Positions 52,738-64,000 of a stretch of DNA of 64,000 bases are shown here, in pieces. The notes under the pieces were generated by a model. It was given only the letters and a program-made list of their open reading frames with translations. It had not been told where the DNA came from and did no database searches. Both the position numbers and the translations under genes were made by a program. This DNA is from Marinobacter aromaticivorans (lineage in GTDB: Bacteria > Pseudomonadota > Gammaproteobacteria > Pseudomonadales > Oleiphilaceae): positions 95,733 through 159,732 of the forward strand of contig NZ_NIHD01000009.1 of the NCBI RefSeq assembly GCF_002806975.1. The letters are read 5' to 3'. Positions within the stretch are counted from its first letter, which is position 1, and each line of letters starts with the position of its first letter.

Positions 52738-53571
52738 TTATTCGTCGCCCATAAGCCCGAAGGTTATCACGCTGGACAGCGAACGGTTCTCGCGCTTCAG
52801 CAGGTTGGCTTCAAATTCGCCGCGGCTGTTGAATGCCTGGCTTTCAGGGAAGTTCTGGCGAAGCATGGCGATTGCGTCGTTAGAACCCTTCTTGAACTTC
52901 AGGAAATCGAAGGTTTCCGCCAGAATAATCAGGGCTTCTTCAACGGAAGGTGAGGTGGGGTAGTTCTCTACGATGTAGCGCGCCCGGGTATTGGCTGCCA
53001 CGTAGGCTTCACGTTTGATGTAGTAGCGTGCGGCGTGAAGCTCCAGCTCCGCCATGCGGTTGCGTATGGCGATCATGCGCTGGCGGGCATCGGCAGCGTA
53101 CTCACTCTCCGGGTAACGGTTCAGCAGTTCACTGAAATCCCGGAATGCCTGCTGCTGTTCTCCGGGATCCCTGGCGGCCACATCTATGGGGAAATAACGC
53201 GCGGCCAGCCCGATGTCCAGGTTATAGGAAGCCAGCCCCCGCATGTACAGCGCGTAATCGGCATGATCGCTTTGCGGGTTCAGGCGCAGGAAGCGATCGG
53301 CTGCCGCTCTGGAGCCTTCAAGGTCCAGATTCTGGTAACGGGCATAGATGAGATCAAGTTGTGCCTGCTCGGCGTAACGACCAAACGGATAATAGGTTTC
53401 CAGGGCATCGAGGTTCTGCTCGGCTTCGTTAAAGTTGCCGGAGTTCATGGCTTGCCGTGCATTGTCGTAATAGGTTTTTTCCGGCAATACTTCCTCCTGC
53501 TTGTTGGACGCGCAGGCACTGATCAAAACAATCAGTGTGGAAAGTAGCAGTAAACGAAAACCTGATCTCAT
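52738..53571 (-). CDS. bamD: Outer-membrane assembly lipoprotein BamD
   Basis: Essential TPR lipoprotein of the BAM complex that helps insert beta-barrel proteins such as PilQ. The 277 residues begin with a lipoprotein signal (LLLLSTLIVLISAC, lipid Cys20), then TPR-like helices (YYDNARQAMNSGNFNEAEQNLDALETYYPFGRYAEQAQLDLIYA, ESEYAADARQRMIAIRNRMAE). The start at 53571 is chosen for this signal peptide; the open frame extends 42 codons further upstream without any. Divergent from rluD, the conserved bamD/rluD pair. Confidence 0.96.
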   Translation of the reverse strand: MRSGFRLLLLSTLIVLISACASNKQEEVLPEKTYYDNARQAMNSGNFNEAEQNLDALETYYPFGRYAEQAQLDLIYARYQNLDLEGSRAAADRFLRLNPQSDHADYALYMRGLASYNLDIGLAARYFPIDVAARDPGEQQQAFRDFSELLNRYPESEYAADARQRMIAIRNRMAELELHAARYYIKREAYVAANTRARYIVENYPTSPSVEEALIILAETFDFLKFKKGSNDAIAMLRQNFPESQAFNSRGEFEANLLKRENRSLSSVITFGLMGDE

Positions 53572-53715
53572 GCCGGAATCCCGTATAATGTCGATTAATT
53601 CGAGTGCGTCATTGTAGCGGGGAACGCGCCCCATGTGCAGTATCACATAGAGTGCGGCGCCCGATTGTTTCAAAATTCTGACCGCAACGTAACACACACA
53701 GGCCCCGGGGGCTTA

Positions 53716-54693
53716 ATGTCATCTGAAAACCGAATAACGGCCAGTTTTTCTGTACCGCCAGGGCTGAGTGACCGGCGTCTGGACCAGGCAGCGGCCGAGC
53801 TTATGCCCGAGCACTCGCGCTCACGCCTGCAATCCTGGATTCGCAGCGGCGCCCTGACGGTGAATGGAGGCGCCCGAAAGCCCAGGGATAAGGTGATGCT
53901 GGGGGACAGGCTGGAGTTGGATGCCGAACCGGAAGCACAGGTTACCTGGCAGGCGGAAGAGATCAGCCTGGATATTGTTTATGAAGACGAGCACCTGCTG
54001 GTAATCAACAAGCCCGCAGGCCTTGTGGTGCACCCTGCTGCGGGCCACGCTGATGGTACGCTGGTAAACGCGCTGCTGAACTACGCCCCGGAGGTGGAGA
54101 ACCTGCCCCGGGCCGGTATTGTTCACCGCCTCGACAAGGACACCTCCGGCGTCATGGTGGTTGCGCGAAGCCTGATCGCCCACACCTCGCTGGTGGATCA
54201 GCTGCAGACTCGCAGTATGGGCCGGGAATACGAGGCGGTTGTTGTGGGTACGCTCACCGGAGGCGCCACGGTCGATGCGCCGATTGGCAGGCACCCCCAG
54301 GACCGGAAAAAAATGGGCGTGGTCAAAAGCGGAAAGCCCGCAGTAACCCATTACCGGCTGATTGAGCGTTTCGCTGCGCATACTCATGTGCGCTGCAAAC
54401 TGGAAAGCGGCCGCACGCACCAGATTCGCGTGCATATGGCTCATGTGAAGCATCCGCTGGTTGGCGACCCGCTTTACGGTGGCAGGTTGCGCTTACCCAA
54501 AGGCACAACCGAAGAGTTGCGAGAGGTTCTGGCGGCATTCAACCGGCAGGCACTGCATGCCCGTAAGCTCACGCTGGAGCACCCGGAAACCGGTGAAATC
54601 CTGAGCTGGGAAGTGCCGCTGCCTGAGGATTTTTCAGGCCTGCTCGCGGCGCTACGCAAGCATCTTCAGGAACTGGAGAATAATGAATTCTGA
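53716..54693 (+). CDS. rluD: 23S rRNA pseudouridine synthase RluD
   Basis: Makes pseudouridines 1911, 1915 and 1917 of helix 69 in 23S rRNA. The 325 residues have an N-terminal S4 RNA-binding domain (LQSWIRSGALTVNG) and a RluA-type catalytic domain with the aspartate motif HRLDKDTSG (D140) and LESGRTHQIRVHM. The start is ATG 53716, since upstream in-frame codons read into the divergent bamD promoter region. It overlaps pgeF by 11 bases, the common rluD-pgeF-clpB order. Confidence 0.95.
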   Translation: MSSENRITASFSVPPGLSDRRLDQAAAELMPEHSRSRLQSWIRSGALTVNGGARKPRDKVMLGDRLELDAEPEAQVTWQAEEISLDIVYEDEHLLVINKPAGLVVHPAAGHADGTLVNALLNYAPEVENLPRAGIVHRLDKDTSGVMVVARSLIAHTSLVDQLQTRSMGREYEAVVVGTLTGGATVDAPIGRHPQDRKKMGVVKSGKPAVTHYRLIERFAAHTHVRCKLESGRTHQIRVHMAHVKHPLVGDPLYGGRLRLPKGTTEELREVLAAFNRQALHARKLTLEHPETGEILSWEVPLPEDFSGLLAALRKHLQELENNEF

Positions 54694-55450
54694 AATGGTC
54701 CGGGGGTTGTCGCTTATTCGCCCGGATTGGCCGGCGCCCCCGAACATCCGTGCGGTTTGCACAACCCGCCCGGGTGGATTCAGTCCACCACCCTGGGACA
54801 GCCTGAACCTGGGGAGCCATGTGGGTGATGCCCCGGAACGGGTTCTGGAAAACCGCAAAGCGCTGGCCGATGCCTGCGGTCTTTCTGTCGGAGCATTCGG
54901 CTGGCTGAATCAGGTTCATGGGGTTGAGGCGGTGAATTTGTCGTCTGGAAATGCTCGCGGGATTCCGGAGGCCGATGGCAGTTTCACGCGGGCAAGGGGT
55001 CAGGCTTGCGCCATTCTCACTGCCGACTGCCTGCCCGTCATCCTCTGTGATCATCAGGGCGATGTTGTGGCGGCTGCGCACGCCGGTTGGCGAAGCCTCT
55101 GTGGCGGCATACTGGAAAACCTGGTAGCTGGTATGGAATTGCCAGGGAGTGCTTTGATGGCCTGGCTCGGGCCAGCCATAGGCCCCGACGAATTTGAGGT
55201 GGGCCCTGAAGTCAAAGCCGCATTCATGGCGCAGGACCCGCATGCAGAAACAGCGTTCAGAACCCCGGGCGCCCGCGAGGGTCATTTCATGGCAGATATC
55301 TATACACTGGCCCGGCAACGGTTGGAGAGGCTGGGTATCGATAATATACACGGTGGTGGTTTTTGTACGGTCACCGACCGTCAACGTTTCTATTCTTATC
55401 GCCGCGATGGCCAGACCGGGCGCATGGCGACGGTTGTCTGGAAAAGCTGA
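54683..55450 (+). CDS. pgeF: Polyphenol oxidase / purine nucleoside phosphorylase PgeF (YfiH family)
   Basis: A 255-residue DUF152/YfiH protein. Family members act as purine nucleoside-processing enzymes with laccase-like activity, and in E. coli correct misincorporated L-serine in peptidoglycan precursors. The zinc-site motifs are intact: NQVHG, DCLPV with a preceding TAD, AAHAGWRSL and FEVGPEV; then DIYTLARQRLE and TVTDRQRFYSYRRDG at the C-terminus. It starts inside the end of rluD (11-base overlap), suggesting coupled translation. Confidence 0.92.
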   Translation: MNSEMVRGLSLIRPDWPAPPNIRAVCTTRPGGFSPPPWDSLNLGSHVGDAPERVLENRKALADACGLSVGAFGWLNQVHGVEAVNLSSGNARGIPEADGSFTRARGQACAILTADCLPVILCDHQGDVVAAAHAGWRSLCGGILENLVAGMELPGSALMAWLGPAIGPDEFEVGPEVKAAFMAQDPHAETAFRTPGAREGHFMADIYTLARQRLERLGIDNIHGGGFCTVTDRQRFYSYRRDGQTGRMATVVWKS

Positions 55451-55487
55451 GCCGTGTCAAATTTCTGACGTGTTTGATGGGCGTGAC

Positions 55488-55517
55488 CTTGAACTTCCCC
55501 GGGTCGGCACTACATTA
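55488..55517 (+). promoter_or_regulatory. Candidate sigma-32 (RpoH) heat-shock promoter for clpB
   Basis: CTTGAAC (55488-55494) is one base from the sigma-32 -35 consensus CTTGAAA. After 15 bp, CTACATTA (55510-55517) partly matches the -10 CCCCATNT. It lies 68 bases before the clpB ATG. The -35 is good, the -10 mediocre. Confidence 0.5.
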
Positions 55518-55584
55518 GTTCTCAAAGCAAACCGAATGCGCACTAACAAATCGCATTCGCCGGACGAATCGGGGAAGAGAATTC

Positions 55585-58161
<2,577 letters not shown>

Positions 58162-58182
58162 CCGGAGTAAAACATGTCTGAA

Positions 58183-58215
58183 GGGGCAGCGCCTAAGGGC
58201 CTGCCCCCATTTTTT
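58183..58215 (+). terminator. Terminator after clpB
   Basis: GGGGCAG (58183-58189) pairs with CTGCCCC (58201-58207), 7 bp, followed by CATTTTTTAA. It lies between the converging clpB and DUF4124 genes. Confidence 0.85.
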
Positions 58216-58230
58216 AACTGGCGTTAGAGC

Positions 58231-58698
58231 TTATTGCTGACCGTCTTCGGGCTCACAATTTTCAGCGACAATTTCTTCGTACTTCTGTTTCTGCTCAGCG
58301 ATTTCTTCGGGCGTAAGATAGCGCTGCTCGCCATCTTCTTCCACGCGAATGCGTGAATTTGAATTGATGATATCCAGATTTGCCTTTGCGGTTGCACAGT
58401 TGGCCTCGCGCTGTTTCCGCCGTGCAGCTTCAACTGCCGACTCCTTTTGTTTCTGCGCCTCCTTTCGTTGCTGCTCCTGAATCTCGTCGAGCTGCTGCTG
58501 AGGGCTGGGGCGATTGCTGCTGGCACTGGAGCTGGTGCCGGAGCGTACGTTAATGGTCTCGGAGCTGGCGCCTACCGGTTGGCGGTCACCAAAATGAGTT
58601 ACACCGTTTTCGTCCGTCCATTTATACACCGAAGCGCCCATTGCCAGGCCTGGTGTGAGGGCGATTAATAGTGTCAGCATCAGGGTTTGTCTGTTCAT
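58231..58698 (-). CDS. DUF4124-domain secreted protein
   Basis: A 155-residue exported protein. After a signal peptide (LMLTLLIALTPGLAMGA), the mature chain starts with ASVYKWTDENGVTHFGDRQP, the DUF4124 signature. A low-complexity coiled-coil-like Gln/Glu/Lys-rich segment follows (QQQLDEIQEQQRKEAQKQKESAVEAARRKQ region, about residues 70-100), then two cysteines (ANCATAK, ENCEPEDGQQ). Function is unknown. The start is ATG 58698; ATG 58710 four codons earlier, with GGGAG upstream, is equally possible. Confidence 0.85.
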   Translation of the reverse strand: MNRQTLMLTLLIALTPGLAMGASVYKWTDENGVTHFGDRQPVGASSETINVRSGTSSSASSNRPSPQQQLDEIQEQQRKEAQKQKESAVEAARRKQREANCATAKANLDIINSNSRIRVEEDGEQRYLTPEEIAEQKQKYEEIVAENCEPEDGQQ

Positions 58699-58900
58699 GG
58701 CTCTACTCATGGTGTGTTCACTGCTCCCGGGCAAGCCTTTAACCTGACAGAGACCGGGCCCCTAGTTCTGTTTTGTGTTTGGGTATAATGCCATTTGTGC
58801 AATGTATTTTCTTCTGTCTGGTTCAAAACTCTGTATCGGAATTGTGAAGACTAATGTCAGGTGTTTCGTCAGATATGGTTGTATTAAGCGCCTGGAGCTA

Positions 58901-58928
58901 TTGACAGGGAGTTTCGCGCTGTCAGAAT
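58901..58928 (+). promoter_or_regulatory. Sigma-70-type promoter for ilvBHC
   Basis: Perfect TTGACA (58901-58906), 16-bp spacer, CAGAAT (58923-58928). Predicted start near 58935, leaving a leader of about 287 bases before ilvB. A further TATAAT at 58784-58789 lacks a -35. Confidence 0.6.
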
Positions 58929-58934
58929 TACCGA

Positions 58935-59221
58935 TTGCCTGAAGACTGGGGCTAATACGGCAGGCAACCCCGTGCAAGTATCCCCCGTTATTTACCACAC
59001 TGAGCGTGCCGCGCATCTGTCGCGGAATGGTTGTTGCATACGTGCAACCCGTCCATTGGCCGTTCTCCGCAACCCTCAGGAGGGCGGCTGGCCAGGAGAC
59101 AACCTCTTAATAAAGTGTGGAGCAGCAGCCGGTTCCGCTTTCACAAGAAGCATGGCAACCGTGAATCCAGGCAACCGGGCGTGTGCCCGGCTCATTCACT
59201 CGTAGAAGAGGGTAAAAAATC
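58935..59221 (+). promoter_or_regulatory. Long structured leader of ilvB, possible attenuator
   Basis: The stretch has no supported protein gene of normal size. It contains five GCAACC copies (58964, 59044, 59069, 59155, 59171). A hairpin GTTGCA-TACG-TGCAAC (59033-59048) is followed by CCCT-CAGG-AGGG near 59072, and a two-part hairpin lies just before the ilvB ribosome-binding site: GTGAAT/ATTCAC (59161-59166 with 59194-59199) around CCGGGC-GTGT-GCCCGG (59175-59190). CCGGTT (59129-59134) can pair with AACCGG (59173-59178), competing with that last stem. A 27-codon frame at 59027-59110 starts MVVAYVQPV. No hairpin has a T-run, so control of translation is more likely than classic termination. 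Confidence 0.4.
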
Positions 59222-60940
59222 GTGGAGTTATTGTCTGGCGCCGATATGCTGATCCGCTCCCTGCAGGACCAGGGGATCGAGTACATATACGGCTATCCGG
59301 GTGGCGCAGCCCTTCATATTTATGACGCGCTGTTCAGGCAGGATCAGGTCAAACATATTCTGGTGAGGCACGAACAGGCGGCGGTGCACATGGCAGATGG
59401 CTATGCGCGCGCTACCGGGCAGCCCGGAACCGTGCTTGTAACCTCCGGCCCTGGAGCCACCAACACCATTACCGGAATTGCCACTGCGTTCATGGACTCC
59501 ATTCCCATGGTGGTTCTGTGCGGTCAGGTTGCGTCCACCCTGATTGGCGAAGACGCGTTCCAGGAAACGGACATGATGGGCGTCTCCCGCCCCGTGGTTA
59601 AGCATAACCTCAGTGTGCGCCATCCTTCAGAAATTCCGGAAATTATCCGCAAGGCGTATTACATCGCTTCAACGGGCCGCCCCGGGCCGGTTGTAGTGGA
59701 CATCCCCAAGGATATGACCGCGCCAAATGAGCGTTTTGAGTACGCTTACCCGAAAAAGATCAAGTTGCGGTCATATAACCCGGCTATACGGGGTCATGCG
59801 GGGCAGATCAAGAAAGCCGTCGATATGATGCTGGCGGCCCGCAGGCCCGTGATTTACGCCGGTGGCGGTGTCATTCTTGGTAAAGCCTCGGGGCAACTGA
59901 CAGAACTGGTGCGCAAGCTGGGTTATCCGATCACCAATACCTTGATGGGCATTGGCTGTTACCCGGCCAGCGACAAACAGCACCTTGGCTGGCTGGGTAT
60001 GCACGGAACCTACGAAGCCAACATGGCAATGCACCATTCCGATCTTATTCTGGCTGTGGGCGCACGGTTTGATGACCGGGTAACCAACGCCACTGAAAAG
60101 TTCTGCCCCGGTGCCCGTATCATTCATATCGACATTGACCCCGCATCCATTTCCAAGACTATCGACGCCGATGTGCCCATCGTGGGCCCGGTTGATGTGG
60201 TCCTAAAGGAAATGCTGGCGCTGGTGAAAGATAGCAAGGAAAAGCCGGATGCGGATGCGTTAGCCTCCTGGTGGAAACAGATTGACGAATGGCGTGCATT
60301 CCACGGCATGCGCTATGAAACCAGCCCGGATGTGATCAAACCGCAGGAAGTTGTGGAAATGCTGTGCCGTCTTACCAACGGAGATGCGTTTGTTACCTCC
60401 GATGTGGGGCAGCACCAGATGTTCGCCGCCCAGTACTACAAGTTTGACAAGCCTAACCGGTGGATCAACTCTGGCGGCCTGGGCACCATGGGGTTTGGCT
60501 TGCCGGCAGCGATGGGTATCAAGCTCACACATCCGGACGACGAGGTGCTCTGTATCACCGGTGAAGGCAGTATCCAGATGAACATTCAGGAACTGTCCAC
60601 CTGCAACCAGTACAAACTGCCGGTAAAGATCATCAATCTGAATAACCAGGCACTCGGCATGGTAAAGCAGTGGCAGGATATGAACTATGAGTCCCGGCAC
60701 TCACATTCGTACATGGAGTCGCTGCCGGATTTCATCAAGCTGGCGGAAGCATACGGGCATGTTGGTATTCGCATCGACAGGAAAGAAGATCTGGAGCCAA
60801 AGCTTAAAGAGGCGCTTGCCATGAAGGACAGGCTGGTTTTCGTGGATATTCAGGTCGATCCCTTTGAGCACGTGTATCCGATGCAGGTGGCCCGTGGCTC
60901 CATGAAAGACATGTGGCTCAGCAAGACGGAGAGAGTGTGA
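59222..60940 (+). CDS. ilvB: Acetolactate synthase, large (catalytic) subunit
   Basis: ThDP-, FAD- and Mg-dependent enzyme forming acetolactate or acetohydroxybutyrate, the first common step of valine, leucine and isoleucine synthesis. The 572 residues begin at GTG 59222 ([14 protein letters not shown]) with [15 protein letters not shown] and the catalytic glutamate in [18 protein letters not shown]. The ThDP/Mg motif is [33 protein letters not shown], near residue 440. ilvH and ilvC follow, forming the ilvIHC/ilvBHC operon of this group. An unusually long leader precedes it. Confidence 0.96.
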   Translation: MELLSGADMLIRSLQDQGIEYIYGYPGGAALHIYDALFRQDQVKHILVRHEQAAVHMADGYARATGQPGTVLVTSGPGATNTITGIATAFMDSIPMVVLCGQVASTLIGEDAFQETDMMGVSRPVVKHNLSVRHPSEIPEIIRKAYYIASTGRPGPVVVDIPKDMTAPNERFEYAYPKKIKLRSYNPAIRGHAGQIKKAVDMMLAARRPVIYAGGGVILGKASGQLTELVRKLGYPITNTLMGIGCYPASDKQHLGWLGMHGTYEANMAMHHSDLILAVGARFDDRVTNATEKFCPGARIIHIDIDPASISKTIDADVPIVGPVDVVLKEMLALVKDSKEKPDADALASWWKQIDEWRAFHGMRYETSPDVIKPQEVVEMLCRLTNGDAFVTSDVGQHQMFAAQYYKFDKPNRWINSGGLGTMGFGLPAAMGIKLTHPDDEVLCITGEGSIQMNIQELSTCNQYKLPVKIINLNNQALGMVKQWQDMNYESRHSHSYMESLPDFIKLAEAYGHVGIRIDRKEDLEPKLKEALAMKDRLVFVDIQVDPFEHVYPMQVARGSMKDMWLSKTERV

Positions 60941-60942
60941 TC

Positions 60943-61434
60943 ATGCGTCGAATCATTTCTGTTTTGCTTGAAAACGAGCCGGGAGCCCTGTCCCGCGTGG
61001 TGGGATTATTCTCGCAGCGAAATTACAACATTGAGACGCTCACCGTTGCCCCCACCGAGGATGAGACCCTGTCGCGCCTTACGGTAACAACGACCGGCTC
61101 AGACCGGGTTATTGAGCAGATCACCAAGCAACTCAACAAGCTTGTTGAAGTAGTCAAGCTGGTGGATCTCACGGAGGGCGCCCATATTGAGCGCGAGCTG
61201 ATGCTGATCAAACTGAAAGCTACGGGATCGCAACGGGCGGAAATCAAGCGCACCGTGGATATATTCCGGGGCCAGATAGTTGACGTTACCAGTTCGGTGT
61301 ACACCGTGCAGTTAGCCGGTGACAGCGACAAGCTGGATGGATTTGTTCAGGCGATCGGCACATCGGGCGTACTTGAAGTGGTGCGTTCGGGTGTATCCGG
61401 AATCGCCAGGGGCGAAAAGGTTTTAAGTCTCTAG
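60943..61434 (+). CDS. ilvH: Acetolactate synthase, small (regulatory) subunit
   Basis: ACT-domain subunit that activates IlvB and confers feedback inhibition by valine. The 163 residues start at ATG 60943 (MRRIISVLLENEPGALSRVVGLFSQRNYNIETLTV), two bases after the ilvB stop; an ATG 30 bases earlier lies within ilvB. A second ACT-like region covers RELMLIKLKATGSQRAEI onward. Length is equal to E. coli IlvH (163). Confidence 0.97.
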   Translation: MRRIISVLLENEPGALSRVVGLFSQRNYNIETLTVAPTEDETLSRLTVTTTGSDRVIEQITKQLNKLVEVVKLVDLTEGAHIERELMLIKLKATGSQRAEIKRTVDIFRGQIVDVTSSVYTVQLAGDSDKLDGFVQAIGTSGVLEVVRSGVSGIARGEKVLSL

Positions 61435-61487
61435 GCAGTTTTAAATCATACGAACGACCAGGTCTCCTGAAAGGCCATCACAAATAA

Positions 61488-62516
<1,029 letters not shown>

Positions 62517-62538
62517 GCGCAGTTTCGCTTGGTGTAAC

Positions 62539-62565
62539 AAAACGCGGCCCGGGTGGCCGCGTTTT
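62539..62565 (+). terminator. Terminator of the ilvBHC operon
   Basis: AAAACGCGGCC (62539-62549) pairs with GGCCGCGTTTT (62555-62565), 11 bp perfect, loop CGGGT, ending in T5. Confidence 0.93.
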
Positions 62566-62605
62566 TCGTATATACTCCGCCCAAATACTTTCCGGAGTTA
62601 TGGGA

Positions 62606-63457
62606 ATGACTGAAGATAGAAAAGATGCCGAATTGGGTTCCTCCGCCAATGAGCCGGAATTGTCCGAGAGCACGGCGGGTGAATTTGATATTGAGCCAGG
62701 TGAGGTTGTTGAGGAAGAGTTGGTAGAAGGTGCACCGGTGCGCAGGAAAGGCATTTACCTTCTCCCGAACGCGCTTACCACGGCCTCGCTGTTCTCTGGC
62801 TTTTACGCCATCGTGTCTGCAGCTGGTGGCGTTTTTGATAACGCAGCGATTGCGATCTTTGTTTCCATGATACTCGACGGGCTTGATGGCCGTGTTGCCC
62901 GCATGACCAATACCCAGAGCAAATTTGGTGAGGAGTATGACAGCCTTGCCGACATGGTTGCATTCGGTGTCGCGCCGGGCTTCGTTGCCTTCTTCTGGTC
63001 GCTGAACGGGCTCGATAAAATTGGTTGGGCTATCACCTTTATATACGTTGCTGGCGCAGCGTTGCGTCTCGCCCGTTTTAACACCCAGATCGGATCCGTG
63101 GACAAAAAGTATTTTGTTGGCCTGCCCAGCCCAGCGGCGGCAGCATGCGTTGCTGGTCTGGTATGGTGTTTTCACGCATGGGAGCCTGCAGCCTGGCTCA
63201 CATTCCTGACTCTGGTTGTTGTCGGTGGTTCGGGTGTGCTGATGGTCAGCAATGTTCTGTATCGCAGCTTCAAGGATCTTGATCTCCGCGGCCGAGTGCC
63301 CTTTGCAGCTATTTTGCTTGTGGTCCTGATGTTCGTAGTTGTTGCACTGGATCCGGCCACGGTGCTTTTTACCGGATTCCTGATCTATGCCCTCTCGGGC
63401 CCGGTGCGTGCGTTGTTTCGTAGAAAAACGCGGCGTCCGGCCGGTGGCAAGGGCTAG
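62606..63457 (+). CDS. pssA: CDP-diacylglycerol--serine O-phosphatidyltransferase
   Basis: Membrane enzyme making phosphatidylserine, the precursor of phosphatidylethanolamine. The 283 residues have an acidic cytoplasmic N-terminus (~45 residues), then several helices and the CDP-alcohol phosphatidyltransferase motif DG-x2-GR-VAR-x8-G-x3-D-x3-D (DGLDGRVARMTNTQS ... FGEEYDSLAD). It is of the Bacillus-type polytopic class, not the soluble E. coli PssA. Start: GGAG at 62594-62597 is 8 bases from ATG 62606 but only 2 from ATG 62600, so 62606 is preferred. The C-terminal tail is basic (RRKTRRPAGG). Confidence 0.95.
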   Translation: MTEDRKDAELGSSANEPELSESTAGEFDIEPGEVVEEELVEGAPVRRKGIYLLPNALTTASLFSGFYAIVSAAGGVFDNAAIAIFVSMILDGLDGRVARMTNTQSKFGEEYDSLADMVAFGVAPGFVAFFWSLNGLDKIGWAITFIYVAGAALRLARFNTQIGSVDKKYFVGLPSPAAAACVAGLVWCFHAWEPAAWLTFLTLVVVGGSGVLMVSNVLYRSFKDLDLRGRVPFAAILLVVLMFVVVALDPATVLFTGFLIYALSGPVRALFRRKTRRPAGGKG

Positions 63458-63565
63458 TGCTTGGCTGCAGGATCAGTGTTGTGCGATTTTTGATCGGTTT
63501 TTCTCGTTTTTTGCAGTATTTATAGGTGGAAACCGAGAACTTTGAGAGTTAATTCAAAAACCCCG

Positions 63566-63593
63566 TTGACAGTTCTGCGGGTGTCTGTAGAAT
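63566..63593 (+). promoter_or_regulatory. rRNA operon promoter P1
   Basis: TTGACA (63566-63571), 16 bp, TAGAAT (63588-63593), followed by a GC-rich discriminator (GCGC), the layout expected of a stringently controlled rrn P1. AT-rich sequence at about 63495-63555 may act as an UP element or Fis-binding region. Confidence 0.85.
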
Positions 63594-63660
63594 GCGCATC
63601 TCCTTCGAGGGGCACGCCGCTGAGGCGGGGTGATTCTGGAAGGGCAACTGTTTGAAAGTA

Positions 63661-63690
63661 TTGAAGAAAGCGGAGTTTAACTTTCTTCAA
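63661..63690 (+). repeat. Perfect inverted repeat between rrn P1 and P2
   Basis: TTGAAGAAAG (63661-63670) and CTTTCTTCAA (63681-63690) are perfect complements around a 10-base centre. The repeat sits just upstream of the P2 -35 (63699) and inside the P1 transcript, so it could be an operator or an RNA hairpin. Confidence 0.9.
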
Positions 63691-63698
63691 ATAAACGG

Positions 63699-63726
63699 TT
63701 GACAAGGCGGCGGATCGATGTAGAAT
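63699..63726 (+). promoter_or_regulatory. rRNA operon promoter P2
   Basis: TTGACA (63699-63704), 16 bp, TAGAAT (63721-63726), the same hexamers and spacing as P1. Confidence 0.85.
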
Positions 63727-63738
63727 ACGCCACCTTGA

Positions 63739-63767
63739 TTGAGCAACGGCTCAACGGCTCTTTAACA
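63739..63767 (+). promoter_or_regulatory. rrn antitermination signals boxB and boxA
   Basis: A boxB-like hairpin TTGAGC-AACG-GCTCAA (63739-63754) is followed at once by GCTCTTTAACA (63757-63767), identical to the core of E. coli boxA TGCTCTTTAACA. NusB, encoded at 21026, would bind boxA. Confidence 0.85.
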
Positions 63768-63867
63768 AATTGACCAAGTAATTCGTGTGGGCGCTGGCTG
63801 GAGTATTTCGACAGGAAATACCAAGACAGCGACTCGTCGAAATTGAGTTTTGTCTTGAGCAAGAATT

Positions 63868-63885
63868 AAGAATCTACGGATTCTT
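63868..63885 (+). other. Leader hairpin just before 16S rRNA
   Basis: AAGAATC-TACG-GATTCTT, a 7-bp perfect stem with a UACG loop, ends about 10 bases before the mature 16S end. Such leader stems take part in 16S folding and RNase processing. Confidence 0.5.
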
Positions 63886-63894
63886 GTATGATTT

Positions 63895-64000
63895 AAACTG
63901 AAGAGTTTGATCATGGCTCAGATTGAACGCTGGCGGCAGGCTTAACACATGCAAGTCGAGCGGAAACGATGGTAGCTTGCTACCAGGCGTCGAGCGGCGG
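63895..64000 (+). rRNA. rrs: 16S ribosomal RNA, 5' end (runs off the window)
   Basis: Begins AAACTGAAGAGTTTGATCAT, equivalent to the E. coli 16S start, then the universal 27F region and GCAGGCTTAACACATGCAAG. The V1 loop has the hairpin TGGTAGC-TTGC-TACCA, and GGCGTCGAGCGGCGG closes the visible part, a pattern I associate with Marinobacter. The first base is inferred from E. coli numbering. Confidence 0.97.

Noticed and set aside
58972..59205. 77-codon open frame in the ilvB leader
   Set aside because: Low-complexity, no conserved features, and it overlaps the structured leader; non-coding function is more likely.

Overview
The window is a stretch of a gammaproteobacterial chromosome, most likely from Marinobacter or a close relative. 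The pointers are Pseudomonas-like core synteny (pilQ-aroK-aroB-damX-gltBD-hemE; nrdR-rib-nusB-thiL-pgpA; rplU-rpmA-obgE-proB / rpsT / murJ-ribF-ileS-lspA-fkpB-ispH), a wax ester synthase/DGAT-type acyltransferase, and the opening of a 16S rRNA gene that looks Marinobacter-like. The genus is an inference; only an alignment of the 16S start or of the proteins would settle it.

Layout. 0-12 kb: the 3' end of pilQ (type IV pilus secretin), aroK-aroB (shikimate pathway), damX (SPOR-domain division protein with a Glu-Pro repeat), gltB-gltD (glutamate synthase), hemE and an MFS transporter. 12-16 kb: a PilZ protein, radA and ettA, the last two separated by a four-palindrome tandem repeat. 16-23 kb: glyA, nrdR, ribD, a RibBX-type ribBA variant, ribH, nusB, thiL, pgpA. 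The usual ribE is absent from between ribD and ribBX. 23-29 kb is the most accessory part: a small conserved protein, a DUF2057 lipoprotein, the WS/DGAT acyltransferase, a LysR regulator divergent from a glutathionyl-hydroquinone reductase, and ispB. 29-40 kb: ribosomal proteins L21, L27 and S20, obgE, proB, murJ, ribF, ileS, lspA, an FKBP-type isomerase and ispH.

40.5-51 kb holds the type IV pilus minor-pilin/adhesin operon fimU-pilV-pilW-pilX-pilY1-pilY2-like-pilE on the plus strand. It runs head-on into pilS-pilR-fimT on the minus strand. Compared with the P. aeruginosa arrangement, the fimU-to-pilE block is inverted, and its upstream region carries a CRP/Vfr-type site and an AlgR-box-like sequence. 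51-58 kb: nadE, bamD, rluD, pgeF, clpB (with a plausible heat-shock promoter) and a DUF4124 protein. 58.7-62.5 kb: a long structured leader followed by ilvB-ilvH-ilvC. 62.6-64 kb: pssA, then a complete rRNA operon control region (P1, P2, boxB, boxA) and the first ~106 bases of 16S rRNA.

I saw no prophage, insertion sequence, CRISPR array, toxin-antitoxin or defence genes, and no convincing novel multi-gene system. The most unusual signals are non-coding: the ilvB leader with five GCAACC copies and overlapping hairpins, the perfect 10-bp inverted repeat between rrn P1 and P2, the fimU control region, and the radA/ettA repeat array. In coding sequence, the main oddities are the degenerate GTP cyclohydrolase II half of RibBX and the altered HHxxxDG motif of the acyltransferase.
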